From: an uncultured Oscillospiraceae bacterium
GTDB taxonomy: Bacteria; Bacillota; Clostridia; Oscillospirales; Oscillospiraceae
Assembly: GCA_910583885.1 (NCBI GenBank)
Contig: CAJUAC010000005.1
Span: forward strand, 19,866 to 83,865
DNA: 64,000 nucleotides
Reading direction: 5' to 3'
The notes under the pieces were generated by a model. The model ran no database searches. It was not told the origin of the DNA and worked only from the letters and a program-made list of their open reading frames with translations. Every line of letters starts with the position of its first letter. Within the stretch, counting starts at the first letter, position 1. This document shows positions 25,511-33,561 of this stretch, one piece after another. Both the position numbers and the translations under genes were made by a program.

Positions 25511-25538
25511 GAATGCATTCCCCGCCGGTTTTTCCAGC

Positions 25539-26111
25539 CTAGCAGCCCCGCCCCAGGGCGAAGGCCTTCTGATTCATCTCCAAAAATTTCGGTGGCACAC
25601 TCTGCTCAATGGCCGTCGTCCACTCCTCCTCTGTGAAATCGAACCACTTTGAGAGCCGGCCCAGAAGCACAATATTTACCGCTTTACTGCTCCCGGCTTC
25701 CTCCGCCAAGGCGAGGGCGTCCATGGCATCCAGGTCGATCCCCGCGTCACGCAGCTTCCCCTCCAGCCCCTGGGGGTACTGGGCCGCACCGGTGATGACC
25801 GGCATGGGGTTCACCTGCTGGGTGTTGGTAATGATCCGTCCACCAGGCTTCAAGTACTCCGTCCAGCGGGCTGCCTCCAGCAGCTCAAAGGAGAGGATAA
25901 CATCTGCCTGCCCCCGGTCGATAATGGGGGAGTAGACCTTTTCCCCCCACCGGACATAGGTCACTACGCTGCCGCCACGCTGGCTCATGCCATGCACCTC
26001 GCTGACCTTGACATCGTAGCCCTTGCCCAAAAGCAGCCTGCCCAGAAGTTTGCTGGCCAGCAGGGTCCCCTGGCCGCCTACGCCGACAATCATAATGTTC
26101 TTTGTTTCCAT
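25539..26111 (-). CDS. iorB: Indolepyruvate ferredoxin oxidoreductase, beta subunit
   Basis: The 190-aa gamma/beta-type subunit of the enzyme that oxidatively decarboxylates aryl pyruvates from aromatic amino acids to acyl-CoA, reducing ferredoxin. The family start IMIVGVGGQGTLLASKLLG, VSEVHGMSQRGGSVV near residue 40 and ILSFELLEAARW near 73 are clear. ATG 26111 was chosen over ATG 26117 because GGAG then has normal spacing; the longer open frame upstream is not conserved-looking. It follows iorA by 91 bases and should form a complex with it. Confidence 0.93.
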   Translation of the reverse strand: METKNIMIVGVGGQGTLLASKLLGRLLLGKGYDVKVSEVHGMSQRGGSVVTYVRWGEKVYSPIIDRGQADVILSFELLEAARWTEYLKPGGRIITNTQQVNPMPVITGAAQYPQGLEGKLRDAGIDLDAMDALALAEEAGSSKAVNIVLLGRLSKWFDFTEEEWTTAIEQSVPPKFLEMNQKAFALGRGC

Positions 26112-26202
26112 ATTCATATTCTCCAACAAAAGCCCTTCTCCTGCAGCCGGGTGGAACTTCCGGAAAAGCAGGGGAAACAGAGCGCATTCCATTCTTTGTG
26201 TT

Positions 26203-27942
26203 TTAAGACAAGGCACCGCCGAGGGCATCAAATTTGCACAGCTGGCTGCACACGCCGCAGCCGGTGCAAAGGGTGCTGTCAATCACCGCTTTGCCCTCCA
26301 CGATACTGATAGCGGGACAGCCGATACGCATACAGGATTTGCACCCCACGCACTTGTCCCGGTCCGCCGCAATGGGGCCAGGATGCCTGACGTACTTGAG
26401 CAGGGCGCAGGGGCGGCGGGAGATGATGACCGACGGCTCCTTCGCCGCCAGCTCCTCCTTTACCGCCGTATCGCAAGCCGCCAGATCATAGGGATCCACC
26501 ACCCGTACCCGGTTGATCCCCACGGCCCGGCACAGGCTCTCCAGATCAATTTTCGTGCAGGGATCACCCTTGAGGTTGAATCCGGTGGTTGGATTCTGCT
26601 GATGGCCGGTCATGCCGGTGATCGAATTGTCCAGGATGATGACTGTCGAGTTGGACTCGTTGTAGGCCGCGTTGATCAGGCCCGTGACGCCGGAGTGCAT
26701 GAAGGTGGAGTCGCCGATAACGGCCACGGTCATCCCCTCGCTCTCCCCTCCAGTGGCCTTGTTGAAGCCGTGGAGGCTGGAAACCGACGCGCCCATACAG
26801 ATGGTGGAGTCCATCGCCCCCAGAGGGGCGACCGCGCCCAGGGTGTAGCAGCCAATATCCCCCAACACGGTAAGGTTGTTCTTTTTGAGGGTATAGAATA
26901 ATCCCCGGTGGGGGCATCCAGCGCACATGACCGGAGGCCGGGCAGGGATGTCCTCTGCCAGCTTCTTCCCCGTGCAGTGGTACTGGCCAAGCTGCGCGGC
27001 CACCATGTTCTGGCTGAGCTCGCCCACACAGGGGAACAGGCTCTTACCCTCTACCGGCACACCGATATACCGGCAATGGGACTCAATGAACCCATCCAGC
27101 TCCTCCACAACCACCACCCGGTCCACGCCTGCGGCAAAGGTCTTGATCTTCTCCACCGGCAGGGGCCAGGCCATGCCCAGCTTCAGCACCGGATATGTAT
27201 TGCCGCAGGCCTCCTTGACATACTGGTAACTGGTAGAGGAGGTGATGATCCCCAGGCTGTAGTCCTTGCCCGCCTCGATCCGGTTGACGGAGGCGTGTTC
27301 TGCCCAATCGGCAAGCTTCGCGGTACGCTCCTCCACCACGGGGTGGCGACGCTTGGCGTTGCCGGGCATCATGATGTACTTGGCCCCATCCTTCTCATAG
27401 GGTTTTTGTGGGACCTCCTCCCGCTCCCCGGCCTCTACTACGCTCTGGGAGTGGGCGACGCGGGTACACATCTTCATGATGACCGGGGTATCAAAGGCTT
27501 CCGAGAGCTCGTAAGCCAGCTTGGCGAAGTCCAACGCCTCGGCGGAGTCGCTGGGCTCCAGCATGGGGATCTTGGCGGCCATGGCATAGTGGCGGGAGTC
27601 CTGCTCGTTTTGGGAGGAGTGCATCCCTGCATCGTCCGCCACAGCGATCACCATGCCGCCCCGCACGCCGGTATAGGAGAGGGTAAACAGGGGGTCAGCA
27701 GCTACGTTCAGGCCAACATGCTTCATGCCGCAGAAGCTGCGGCGGCCAGCCAGGGACGCACCAAAGGCCGCCTCCATCGCCACCTTTTCGTTGGGCGCCC
27801 ACTCGGCGTAAATCTCCGGATATTTGGCGGCAGCCTCGGTGATCTCCGTACTGGGGGTGCCCGGATAACTGGAGACAAAGGTACAGCCCGCCTCATACAG
27901 GCCCCGGGCAACAGCCTCATTGCCCAGCATCAGTTGTTTCAT
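26203..27942 (-). CDS. iorA: Indolepyruvate ferredoxin oxidoreductase, alpha subunit
   Basis: The 579-aa catalytic subunit. It has an N-terminal pyrimidine-binding domain (GNEAVARGLYEAGCTFVSSY), a central domain and the thiamine-diphosphate site (MCAGCPHRGLFYTLKKNN near residue 337, GDSTFMHSGVTGLINAAYN near 411). The C-terminal ferredoxin-like domain has two 4Fe-4S clusters: CVGCKSCMRIGCPA and CTGCGVCSQLCKF. All ThDP and cluster ligands expected for the family are present. AGGAGGGAACC precedes ATG 27942. Transcription likely begins at the promoter near 28150, with a leader of nearly 200 bases. The pair supports amino-acid fermentation in an anaerobe. Confidence 0.96.
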   Translation of the reverse strand: MKQLMLGNEAVARGLYEAGCTFVSSYPGTPSTEITEAAAKYPEIYAEWAPNEKVAMEAAFGASLAGRRSFCGMKHVGLNVAADPLFTLSYTGVRGGMVIAVADDAGMHSSQNEQDSRHYAMAAKIPMLEPSDSAEALDFAKLAYELSEAFDTPVIMKMCTRVAHSQSVVEAGEREEVPQKPYEKDGAKYIMMPGNAKRRHPVVEERTAKLADWAEHASVNRIEAGKDYSLGIITSSTSYQYVKEACGNTYPVLKLGMAWPLPVEKIKTFAAGVDRVVVVEELDGFIESHCRYIGVPVEGKSLFPCVGELSQNMVAAQLGQYHCTGKKLAEDIPARPPVMCAGCPHRGLFYTLKKNNLTVLGDIGCYTLGAVAPLGAMDSTICMGASVSSLHGFNKATGGESEGMTVAVIGDSTFMHSGVTGLINAAYNESNSTVIILDNSITGMTGHQQNPTTGFNLKGDPCTKIDLESLCRAVGINRVRVVDPYDLAACDTAVKEELAAKEPSVIISRRPCALLKYVRHPGPIAADRDKCVGCKSCMRIGCPAISIVEGKAVIDSTLCTGCGVCSQLCKFDALGGALS

Positions 27943-28138
27943 TGCTTGGTTCCCTCCTAAGAGATGGATTAGCCCCGCTGGGATGCGGGGGATCTATTCG
28001 TTCTTCTCCCCAATGTGACAGCAGCCCGCCGCTCATGGCAGGGGATCATCGGGAGATAACTGCCGGCATGGATATGGACGAAGGGCAGAAATGCGTCTGC
28101 CAGCGCCCCATCCCATCTGCCGTTTTTCGTCTGCATCT
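27943..28138 (-). promoter_or_regulatory. Long 5' leader of iorAB
   Basis: About 196 transcribed bases precede iorA. They contain a CCCCGC/GCGGGG hairpin (27973-27990) close to the ribosome site. I looked for T-box landmarks and did not find the conserved TGGnACCGCG-like element, so any regulatory function is open. No gene is seen here. Confidence 0.4.
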
Positions 28139-28144
28139 CTTATG

Positions 28145-28173
28145 ATATTACCCTGAATGACGCCCAATGTCAA
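28145..28173 (-). promoter_or_regulatory. Promoter for iorA-iorB
   Basis: On the minus strand a perfect TTGACA (28168-28173) is followed after 17 bases by TAATAT (28145-28150). Confidence 0.78.
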
Positions 28174-28246
28174 GGCAGAAGAAATGCAGTACCCTTTGAG
28201 AAAAGTGTTATTGAGGGATCACTTTGGCAGTTTCTACAAAACCAGG

Positions 28247-28275
28247 TTGAAGCGGTAATCATTTTGTGCTATAAT
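28247..28275 (+). promoter_or_regulatory. Promoter for the RibD-like gene
   Basis: TTGAAG (28247-28252), a 17-base spacer and a perfect TATAAT (28270-28275) with the TGC extension of an extended -10. Confidence 0.8.
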
Positions 28276-28308
28276 CAGTTCTACAAACCACAATTTAGGA
28301 GTGACAAA

Positions 28309-28989
28309 ATGAACAGGCCAATTACAACACTATTTATGCTGATGTCAGTTGACGGAAAAATAAGCACTGGCGCAACGGACGAGTTAGATGTAGACAAGGA
28401 TTTTCCCCAAATTGCGGGAGTGAGCGAAGGCTTGCACCAGTATTACGAAATAGAGCAAACGACAGATTTATGGACGCTCAATTCTGGCCGAGTACAAGCT
28501 AAAATCGGTGTCAATACAAAGGATATGCCAAACAGAACGCCTGTATCTTTTGCGGTGATAGATAACACGCATTTGAACGAAAATGGCATACAGTATTTTT
28601 GTGCTTTATCGAAAAAGTTTGTGTTGATTACATCAAATGCAAAACACCCGGCATTTAACGTAGAGGACGGCAATGTTCATATCATATATCAAAAAGAATT
28701 ATCGCTAAAAAATGCACTGATACAGCTCAAATCAGAATATGGTTGCGAGCGGATCACGATACAAACCGGTGGGACATTAAACGGCTTATTTCTTCGAGAA
28801 AAACTATTCGATTATGTTGATATTGTTGTTGCTCCAGTTTTGATTGGCGGCAAAGACACATCTACTTTAATTGATGGCAAATCCTTGTTTTCACAAAGTG
28901 AACTGTCAAAATTGGGGGTTCTAAAGCTGCAAGAATGTGTGGTTTTAGAGAACTCCTATTTACGATTGCGTTATGAAGTAATTCACTGA
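28309..28989 (+). CDS. RibD C-terminal / dihydrofolate-reductase-fold protein
   Basis: A 226-aa NADPH-dependent reductase-fold protein of the RibD_C type. It has the family start TTLFMLMSVDGKISTGATDE, a middle strand-helix region, GCERITIQTGGTLNGLFLRE near residue 147 (nucleotide-binding Gly motif) and VDIVVAPVLIGGKDTS near 174. It stands alone, with its own promoter and terminator, away from riboflavin genes, so the substrate is unknown. The coding sequence is strikingly AT-rich, with A/T-ending codons, unlike the GC-rich genes around it, which points to horizontal transfer. AGGAG precedes ATG 28309; the earlier in-frame ATG overlaps the promoter. Confidence 0.88.
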   Translation: MNRPITTLFMLMSVDGKISTGATDELDVDKDFPQIAGVSEGLHQYYEIEQTTDLWTLNSGRVQAKIGVNTKDMPNRTPVSFAVIDNTHLNENGIQYFCALSKKFVLITSNAKHPAFNVEDGNVHIIYQKELSLKNALIQLKSEYGCERITIQTGGTLNGLFLREKLFDYVDIVVAPVLIGGKDTSTLIDGKSLFSQSELSKLGVLKLQECVVLENSYLRLRYEVIH

Positions 28990-28992
28990 TAA

Positions 28993-29029
28993 AAATAGGC
29001 AGTTACCCGTATAGGGTAACTGCCTATTT
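28993..29029. terminator. Bidirectional terminator
   Basis: A perfect 16-bp stem (AAATAGGCAGTTACCC and its complement) with a five-base loop lies between the convergent RibD-like gene and the gene ending at 29024. The A-run on the left gives a U-tract for the minus-strand transcript. Confidence 0.88.
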
Positions 29030-29503
29030 CACACGTGCCGTTACCAGGCCGCCTGCCGCCCCGACAGCGGCCCCGGCCAGCGTGCCGGAAACCAGCAGTA
29101 CCGGCAGATACCAGACCAGCTGTTCTGTGCCCAGCACAGCCATAGCAACCGCAATCTGTCCCAGGTTGTGGCCCACACCCCCCGCAATGCTGACGCCCAG
29201 AATGGAGAATTTCCCCGTCCGTTTCAACCCCGCCATCACCGCCAGGCTCAGCACAGCCCCCGCCAGGGAGTAGGCAAAGCTGTAGGCGTTGCCGAAGGTC
29301 ATGGACACCAGCAGTACCCGGACCAGGGAGAGGGCTGCCGCATCCCGCAGGGACATGCGGTAGAGGGCGAACACCACCACGATATTGGTCAGCCCCAGCT
29401 TCATCCCCGGCGCTGCCATGGACAAGGGGACCATACTCTCCAGCCAGGAGAGTGCCATCGCCAATGCCGTCAACAGCGCATAGCGCGCCACCCGTTTACT
29501 CAT
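29024..29503 (-). CDS. Gx transporter family / heptaprenyl diphosphate synthase component I-like membrane protein
   Basis: A 159-aa membrane protein with about five hydrophobic helices. It has the family features LLTALAMALSWLESMVPL at the start, PGMKLGLTNIVVVFAL near residue 31, and GVSIAGGVGHNLGQI near 104. These proteins are ECF-transporter S-component-like and often sit next to a NusG-domain-II protein and quinone or redox genes, as here. GGAGGCAGCT sets the start at ATG 29503 rather than 29515. The last residues overlap the terminator stem. Substrate is unknown. Confidence 0.85.
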   Translation of the reverse strand: MSKRVARYALLTALAMALSWLESMVPLSMAAPGMKLGLTNIVVVFALYRMSLRDAAALSLVRVLLVSMTFGNAYSFAYSLAGAVLSLAVMAGLKRTGKFSILGVSIAGGVGHNLGQIAVAMAVLGTEQLVWYLPVLLVSGTLAGAAVGAAGGLVTARVK

Positions 29504-29596
29504 AGCTGCCTCCATTTTCCCTTCTTTTCTTTGTGAACAAAGAAAAGAAGCAAAAGAAAAACTTCACCCCGCTTTTTCTGACAAGAAAAAGCGGGA

Positions 29597-29962
29597 TTAC
29601 TTTACCGCCGCATCAAAGGGCGCGGCTTCACCGCCCTCCACATGGATGACCAGCCGGTGGGGCAGGCAGACAATGGTTTCCCCCTCCCGGGAAATCCCTC
29701 CTGTCCGGATGCAAGTATGATCCCCGCAGTTGGCCTCAACCACTGCAACCGTCCCGCCGGAGATATTCAGGACATTATAGGCATCCTCCCCAATGGTATG
29801 GGCCTGATCCACGGCCAAATCGTAACGGGCCGTTTCCACCCCATCCACCGTTACCACCACCCAGGCTCCCGCCCCACCGGGATGGAAAAGCAGGTATAAG
29901 ATCAACGCTGCCAGCAGGGCTCCGCCTGCCAGCAGCAGATCGCTGCGCAGATGCTTACCGAT
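29597..29962 (-). CDS. NusG domain II-containing membrane-anchored protein (start uncertain)
   Basis: One N-terminal membrane helix (LLLAGGALLAALILYLLF) is followed by an extracytoplasmic NusG domain II-like beta domain. That domain has VVVTVDGVETARYDL and, near its end, EANCGDHTCIRTGGISREG, with the Cys pair typical of this family, then ETIVCLPHRLVIHV. The frame has no ATG, GTG or TTG before the helix. The strong AAAGGAGG ribosome site points to an ATC at 29960-29962; a TTG at 29905 would cut the helix in half. The gene precedes the Gx-type transporter on the same strand, a pairing common in Clostridia. Confidence 0.78.
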   Translation of the reverse strand: MGKHLRSDLLLAGGALLAALILYLLFHPGGAGAWVVVTVDGVETARYDLAVDQAHTIGEDAYNVLNISGGTVAVVEANCGDHTCIRTGGISREGETIVCLPHRLVIHVEGGEAAPFDAAVK

Positions 29963-30074
29963 TGCTCTCCGCCTCCTTTCCGCCGATCAAATCTTTCCAT
30001 GCCCCTGCGGGCCGCATATTCCCCGTGTTTCGTGGGAAGGTATGGGCAGATTCTGTCGTAAGGGGGGCTGGGCT

Positions 30075-30629
30075 ATGCCGGCAAACTCTGCCGCAGCTGC
30101 CCGGCGGGATGACCCGCTGGAGCTGCCGCTATTGCTGTTTTTTACACTCTCCGCCGCCGGATGGGTGTGGGAGGTGCTATTCACTGTCCTCTCCACAGGG
30201 CAGCTTGTCAACCGGGGCTTTTTTCACGGCCCCTGGCTGCCGGTATACGGCGTAGGCGGGCTGCTGATGCTGCTCCTGCTGGGCCGCCGCCAGCAGAGCT
30301 GGCTGCTGTTTCCCCTGTGCGCCCTGCTGGGCTGTGGGGTGGAGTATGCCGTATCCGTCCTGTTGGAAGCCCTATTCCACGCCAGATGGTGGGACTACAG
30401 CGGGTGGGCCGGAAACCTGGATGGCCGGGTCTGCCTGGCCAGTGCCGCCGCCTTCGGCGCGGCAGGCTGGCTGCTGGTCCGGCGGGCGGGTCCGCGCCTA
30501 TGCGGTACACTGTCCGCCATGCCGGTCCGGCCCCGTGCAGTGCTCTGCCGCACCCTCTGCATCCTCTTTGCGCTGGATGCTGCCGTATCCATGACTGTGC
30601 CCAACATGGGCGGCGGCGTCCCCCTGTGA
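30075..30629 (+). CDS. Putative ABC-transporter type IV (CmpB-like) membrane protein
   Basis: A 184-aa membrane protein with about five helices and the family hallmark AAGWVWEVLFTVLSTGQLVN near residue 27, RGFFHGPWLPVYGVGGLL near 47 and a DYSGWAGNLDGRVCL stretch near 107. Despite the family name, transport has not been shown to my knowledge. AAGGGGGGC lies before ATG 30075. It is convergent with the minus-strand ABC operon and stands alone. A small CCCC/GGGG hairpin at about 30643-30656 may end it. Confidence 0.8.
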   Translation: MPANSAAAARRDDPLELPLLLFFTLSAAGWVWEVLFTVLSTGQLVNRGFFHGPWLPVYGVGGLLMLLLLGRRQQSWLLFPLCALLGCGVEYAVSVLLEALFHARWWDYSGWAGNLDGRVCLASAAAFGAAGWLLVRRAGPRLCGTLSAMPVRPRAVLCRTLCILFALDAAVSMTVPNMGGGVPL

Positions 30630-30688
30630 TCCTGCTGAACCACAGTATACCCCATTGCCGGGGAGATGTCCACCGGGATTCCAAGTTT

Positions 30689-31399
30689 TTATAGACGGAT
30701 TTCCGCCCTGTTATAGCTGAAGCCGATGAAAGCCAGCATAGCCAGCACCGCTGCCGCCCCGATTGCCAGCCAAGCCGCCATCCCCATCCCGGCCAGGGCG
30801 AGAAATCCCCGCCCAATTCCGGCCAGGAGGCTGCCGCTGCCGGATTGTACCGCACGAAGGGCCTGGCTAATCACCGCAGGGGCAAAGCACAGAGGAAACC
30901 ACAGCACAGCGAACCCTTTGAAACCAAAACGGGTATGGACTGCGCCCAGGAACAGGTCCAGGAGGGCTACGCCCAAAATTAGCGGGATGTATTTCCACTG
31001 GAATATCGCCGTCAGATCCAGCTCGTTCTCATAGCCGGGGTAGAGCAAGCTGTAGAGCCATGTTTCCGCTTGGGTCAGGCACCATGCCACGCCTACGCCC
31101 AGCAAGGAGGTCAGCACCGTCAGCAGCGGGTCTATCAGCAGGAAATCCCGGCGGGTCTGCCCCATCGATACGGCCATGCGGAAACGGGCGGCGGCTCCAC
31201 CGCCCCGGGCCACCAAACCTGCGAAGACCCCGATAATAGCCATCAGGCTTCCGAGTGGGGCGTAATCCTGATCGCTGTTGAAAAAGGTATTGACCACAAC
31301 CACCAGGACGATCCCGAACAGGAAAAACCCCAGTTGGTAGGCCATCATCACGAGGGGGGTATTCCGAGTCACTTGAAAATGCCGCTTAAAAAAATACAT
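30689..31399 (-). CDS. ABC transporter permease of a YtrA-regulated operon (second permease)
   Basis: A 236-aa membrane protein with about six helices. It starts MYFFKRHFQVTRNTPLVMM and has VSMGQTRRDFLLID near residue 97, a cytoplasmic motif also present as AMGETRRNVLLG in the upstream permease gene, so the two are distant paralogues. ATG 31399 follows AAGGAGGGAAACGTC. The order regulator-ATPase-permease-permease matches Firmicute YtrABC-type operons, which respond to cell-wall stress or antimicrobial peptides. The substrate is not known. Confidence 0.85.
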   Translation of the reverse strand: MYFFKRHFQVTRNTPLVMMAYQLGFFLFGIVLVVVVNTFFNSDQDYAPLGSLMAIIGVFAGLVARGGGAAARFRMAVSMGQTRRDFLLIDPLLTVLTSLLGVGVAWCLTQAETWLYSLLYPGYENELDLTAIFQWKYIPLILGVALLDLFLGAVHTRFGFKGFAVLWFPLCFAPAVISQALRAVQSGSGSLLAGIGRGFLALAGMGMAAWLAIGAAAVLAMLAFIGFSYNRAEIRL

Positions 31400-31413
31400 G
31401 GACGTTTCCCTCC

Positions 31414-32070
31414 TTACAATTTTACTTCCCGTCGGCGCAGCAGCAGCCATTGAAACAGGATGTCCGCTGCGAACAACGCCAATGCCGCCATAACCAGCCA
31501 CCAGGGCAGCACTGTCAGGTAGGATACCATCTGCATAGTATCCGCCGCCAGATTCAAATCGCCTACACTGGCGAGGCCAATAAAGCCGCCTGCCACACCG
31601 CTCATGAGGACAACCAGGACTGTTCCCGCCCATTTCCATTTGACCGTCAGCGTCCCCAGCAGGCTGCCGGCGGCGGAGGTGATGAGCAGGCCAAACAGGA
31701 GGGTTGGGATGCTCTGCAAGCCGGTGCGGGAAAGCTCCCCCGGCACCAGCAGCCATACCAGCGCGCACACGCCTATGGTGACAGCGATAATCAGCGTCCG
31801 GTAGTACTGGAATCCCAGCAGGACGTTGCGCCGCGTCTCCCCCATGGCAAGCAGGAGAGGGACATACAGGGTCTGTGCGCCGGTGTTGACCATCATGATA
31901 CTGAACACAGCGGAAAAGCAGAGGAAATAGGGGACCACCGAGGCCAGCAGGGAGAAGTCCAGACGGTCCGCTTTCAGGATGGAGATGGCCGCCAGAACCC
32001 CTGTGATGGCTGCGCATACACCGGCGGTTTCCCAGGTGAAGCGGGTCCAGAATGCCACATTACGCCTCAT
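31414..32070 (-). CDS. ABC transporter permease of a YtrA-regulated operon (first permease)
   Basis: A 218-aa protein with six hydrophobic helices and the TAGETRR-like loop AMGETRRNVLLG near residue 75. Its start overlaps the ATPase stop by 11 bases, and its stop is 14 bases before the second permease, so the three are co-translated. It most likely pairs with the second permease as a heterodimeric membrane domain driven by the ATPase at 32060. Confidence 0.85.
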   Translation of the reverse strand: MRRNVAFWTRFTWETAGVCAAITGVLAAISILKADRLDFSLLASVVPYFLCFSAVFSIMMVNTGAQTLYVPLLLAMGETRRNVLLGFQYYRTLIIAVTIGVCALVWLLVPGELSRTGLQSIPTLLFGLLITSAAGSLLGTLTVKWKWAGTVLVVLMSGVAGGFIGLASVGDLNLAADTMQMVSYLTVLPWWLVMAALALFAADILFQWLLLRRREVKL

Positions 32071-32941
32071 GCCTTGCCTCCTCGCCGCATAGGGCTACAA
32101 AGGCCCGCTGGAGGTTCACCGGCTGGATGGATACATCCCGGCTCCCATCGATGGACTGCCCGGGCTTGAGGAATACAGTGACTCCTTTGCTTCGGCCGAC
32201 TGTCTCCGGATAATGGGTCTCCAGGCCCGCCACGGCCGCATCCACCTCCTCCGCCCGGCCGCTGACATGGCAGGCGCTGTCCACAAAGGCTTGGGTATTC
32301 CCCGTTACCAGGATTTTCCCCTCGTGGAGGATGATGACATCCTCCAATACGTCGGCAGCCTCTTCAATGATATGGGTGGAGATGACAAAGGTACGGCCAG
32401 TCGCGGTGTACTCCTCCAGCAGCAGCTGGTAGAACTGCTCACGGGCCACCACGTCCAGCCCTGCTACCGGCTCATCCAGGAAGGTGTAAGGGGTTTTGGC
32501 ACACATAGCTACGATGATCGTAACCATGGAGAGCATCCCTTTGGAGAGCTTCCCCATCTTCTTTTTGACATCCAGATCGAAGAGCTGGATGAGCCGTTTC
32601 TCCAGGTCCTTATCCCAGCCTTCATAATAGATGGCGGCAATGCGCAGGTACTCCTTGGCCTTCATGGAGGCCAGACCACTCTCTGCATTGGTACTCAGCT
32701 CACGGGAAAAGCAGAGCTGCTTGAGGCTGGCACGATTTTCCCAAACAGGCTGCCCATCCAGGGAGACGGTCCCCCCGGTAGCGGGGTTCTGTGCGGTCAG
32801 GATGGACAGGAGTGTGGTTTTGCCCGCCCCATTGCGGCCAATCAGGCCATAGATTTTACCTGGCTGGAGCTCCAGGCTGACTTGCCGGAGGACCTCCTTG
32901 CCGCCATATGTTTTTACGATATTTTCACAGATCAGGCTCAT
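32060..32941 (-). CDS. ABC transporter ATP-binding protein, YtrB-like
   Basis: A 293-aa ATPase. Walker A is YGLIGRNGAGKTTLLSIL near residue 31, the signature is GKLSKGMLSMVTII near 133, Walker B is PYTFLDEPVAGLD near 151 and the H-loop is VISTHIIEEA near 184. The signature reads LSKGM rather than LSGGQ, as in other YtrB/EcsA-like exporters. A roughly 80-residue C-terminal extension follows the H-loop. Its start overlaps the GntR gene by four bases. Confidence 0.93.
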   Translation of the reverse strand: MSLICENIVKTYGGKEVLRQVSLELQPGKIYGLIGRNGAGKTTLLSILTAQNPATGGTVSLDGQPVWENRASLKQLCFSRELSTNAESGLASMKAKEYLRIAAIYYEGWDKDLEKRLIQLFDLDVKKKMGKLSKGMLSMVTIIVAMCAKTPYTFLDEPVAGLDVVAREQFYQLLLEEYTATGRTFVISTHIIEEAADVLEDVIILHEGKILVTGNTQAFVDSACHVSGRAEEVDAAVAGLETHYPETVGRSKGVTVFLKPGQSIDGSRDVSIQPVNLQRAFVALCGEEARHEA

Positions 32942-33303
32942 ATGCTGCTCTCTCCTATCATGTTCAGTAATTCCTCTTTTGAGATCCCCAGGCTCCTGGC
33001 CTCCGCCAGAAGAGGGGTGATATGGTTCTCCGCGAAAGCCGCCCTTCTCTTTTCCAGTATTTTTTCCCGTGCGCCCTTGGATACAAACATCCCAATCCCC
33101 CGGCGCTTGTACAGGATCCCGTCGTCTACCAACAGTCCTACCCCCTTCGCAGCTGTAGCTGGATTGATCGTATAAAGCTTAGCCAGCTCATTTGTACTTG
33201 GAACTTGCTCCTCCTCCAGCAGGATTTTCCGCAAAATGTCTGTCTCAATCATTTCGCTAATTTGGAGGTAGATCGACTTTTGCTCCGTTAAACGCTCATT
33301 CAA
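32938..33303 (-). CDS. GntR-family transcriptional regulator, YtrA subfamily
   Basis: A short GntR repressor of 121 aa. The N-terminal winged helix is visible (YLQISEMIETDILRKIL, VPSTNELAKLYTINPATA, GILYKRRGIGMFVSKGA), followed by only about 45 residues of dimerisation helices, typical of the YtrA subfamily. The start was set at TTG 33303, because AAGGAGG lies seven bases before it; the GTG at 33321 sits on top of that site. It heads the ABC operon and probably represses it through the palindrome at 33338. Confidence 0.92.
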   Translation of the reverse strand: MNERLTEQKSIYLQISEMIETDILRKILLEEEQVPSTNELAKLYTINPATAAKGVGLLVDDGILYKRRGIGMFVSKGAREKILEKRRAAFAENHITPLLAEARSLGISKEELLNMIGESSI

Positions 33304-33337
33304 ATTAGCGCCTCCTTCCACCTCGTTTGTTGTTTGG

Positions 33338-33353
33338 CTAATTGGTTAATTAG
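33338..33353. promoter_or_regulatory. Palindromic operator, probable YtrA-type binding site
   Basis: CTAATT and AATTAG flank GGTT, and the surrounding bases add further partial symmetry. It lies between the -10 at 33365 and the regulator start, a good place for autorepression. Confidence 0.6.
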
Positions 33354-33364
33354 TTGTGTAATCA

Positions 33365-33393
33365 ACTATATACCAACCGAACATGATTGTCAA
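33365..33393 (-). promoter_or_regulatory. Promoter of the GntR/ABC operon
   Basis: On the minus strand a perfect TTGACA (33388-33393) is followed after 17 bases by TATAGT (33365-33370). Confidence 0.8.
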
Positions 33394-33434
33394 GATAAAT
33401 CCCGACATTTTTTCAGCTTTGTTGAGTTACTGTT

Positions 33435-33477
33435 GAAGTGTGAAAGCTCGAAAGAGCTCGACGCACTTCCATTTTTT
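33435..33477 (+). terminator. Plus-strand intrinsic terminator with no obvious gene before it
   Basis: GAAGTGTG pairs with CGCACTTC (one G-U pair), an inner AGCTC/GAGCT stem is capped by a GAAA loop, and a run of six T follows. It sits between two divergent promoters, so what it ends is unclear: perhaps antisense transcription from the GntR promoter area or a short RNA. Confidence 0.6.
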
Positions 33478-33532
33478 GTTAAACGAAAACCACCGGTACG
33501 GCCGGCGGTCATGATTTTTCCATACTTGAAAC

Positions 33533-33561
33533 TTGCAAAAAAAAAACTGATGTGGTAAAAT
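33533..33561 (+). promoter_or_regulatory. Promoter upstream of smc
   Basis: TTGCAA (33533-33538), 17 bases, then TAAAAT (33556-33561) with a TGG extension, inside a long A-tract region. Confidence 0.6.

Noticed and set aside
27943..28138. T-box riboswitch in the iorA leader
   Set aside because: I did not find the conserved T-box sequence or a terminator/antiterminator pair with a T-run.
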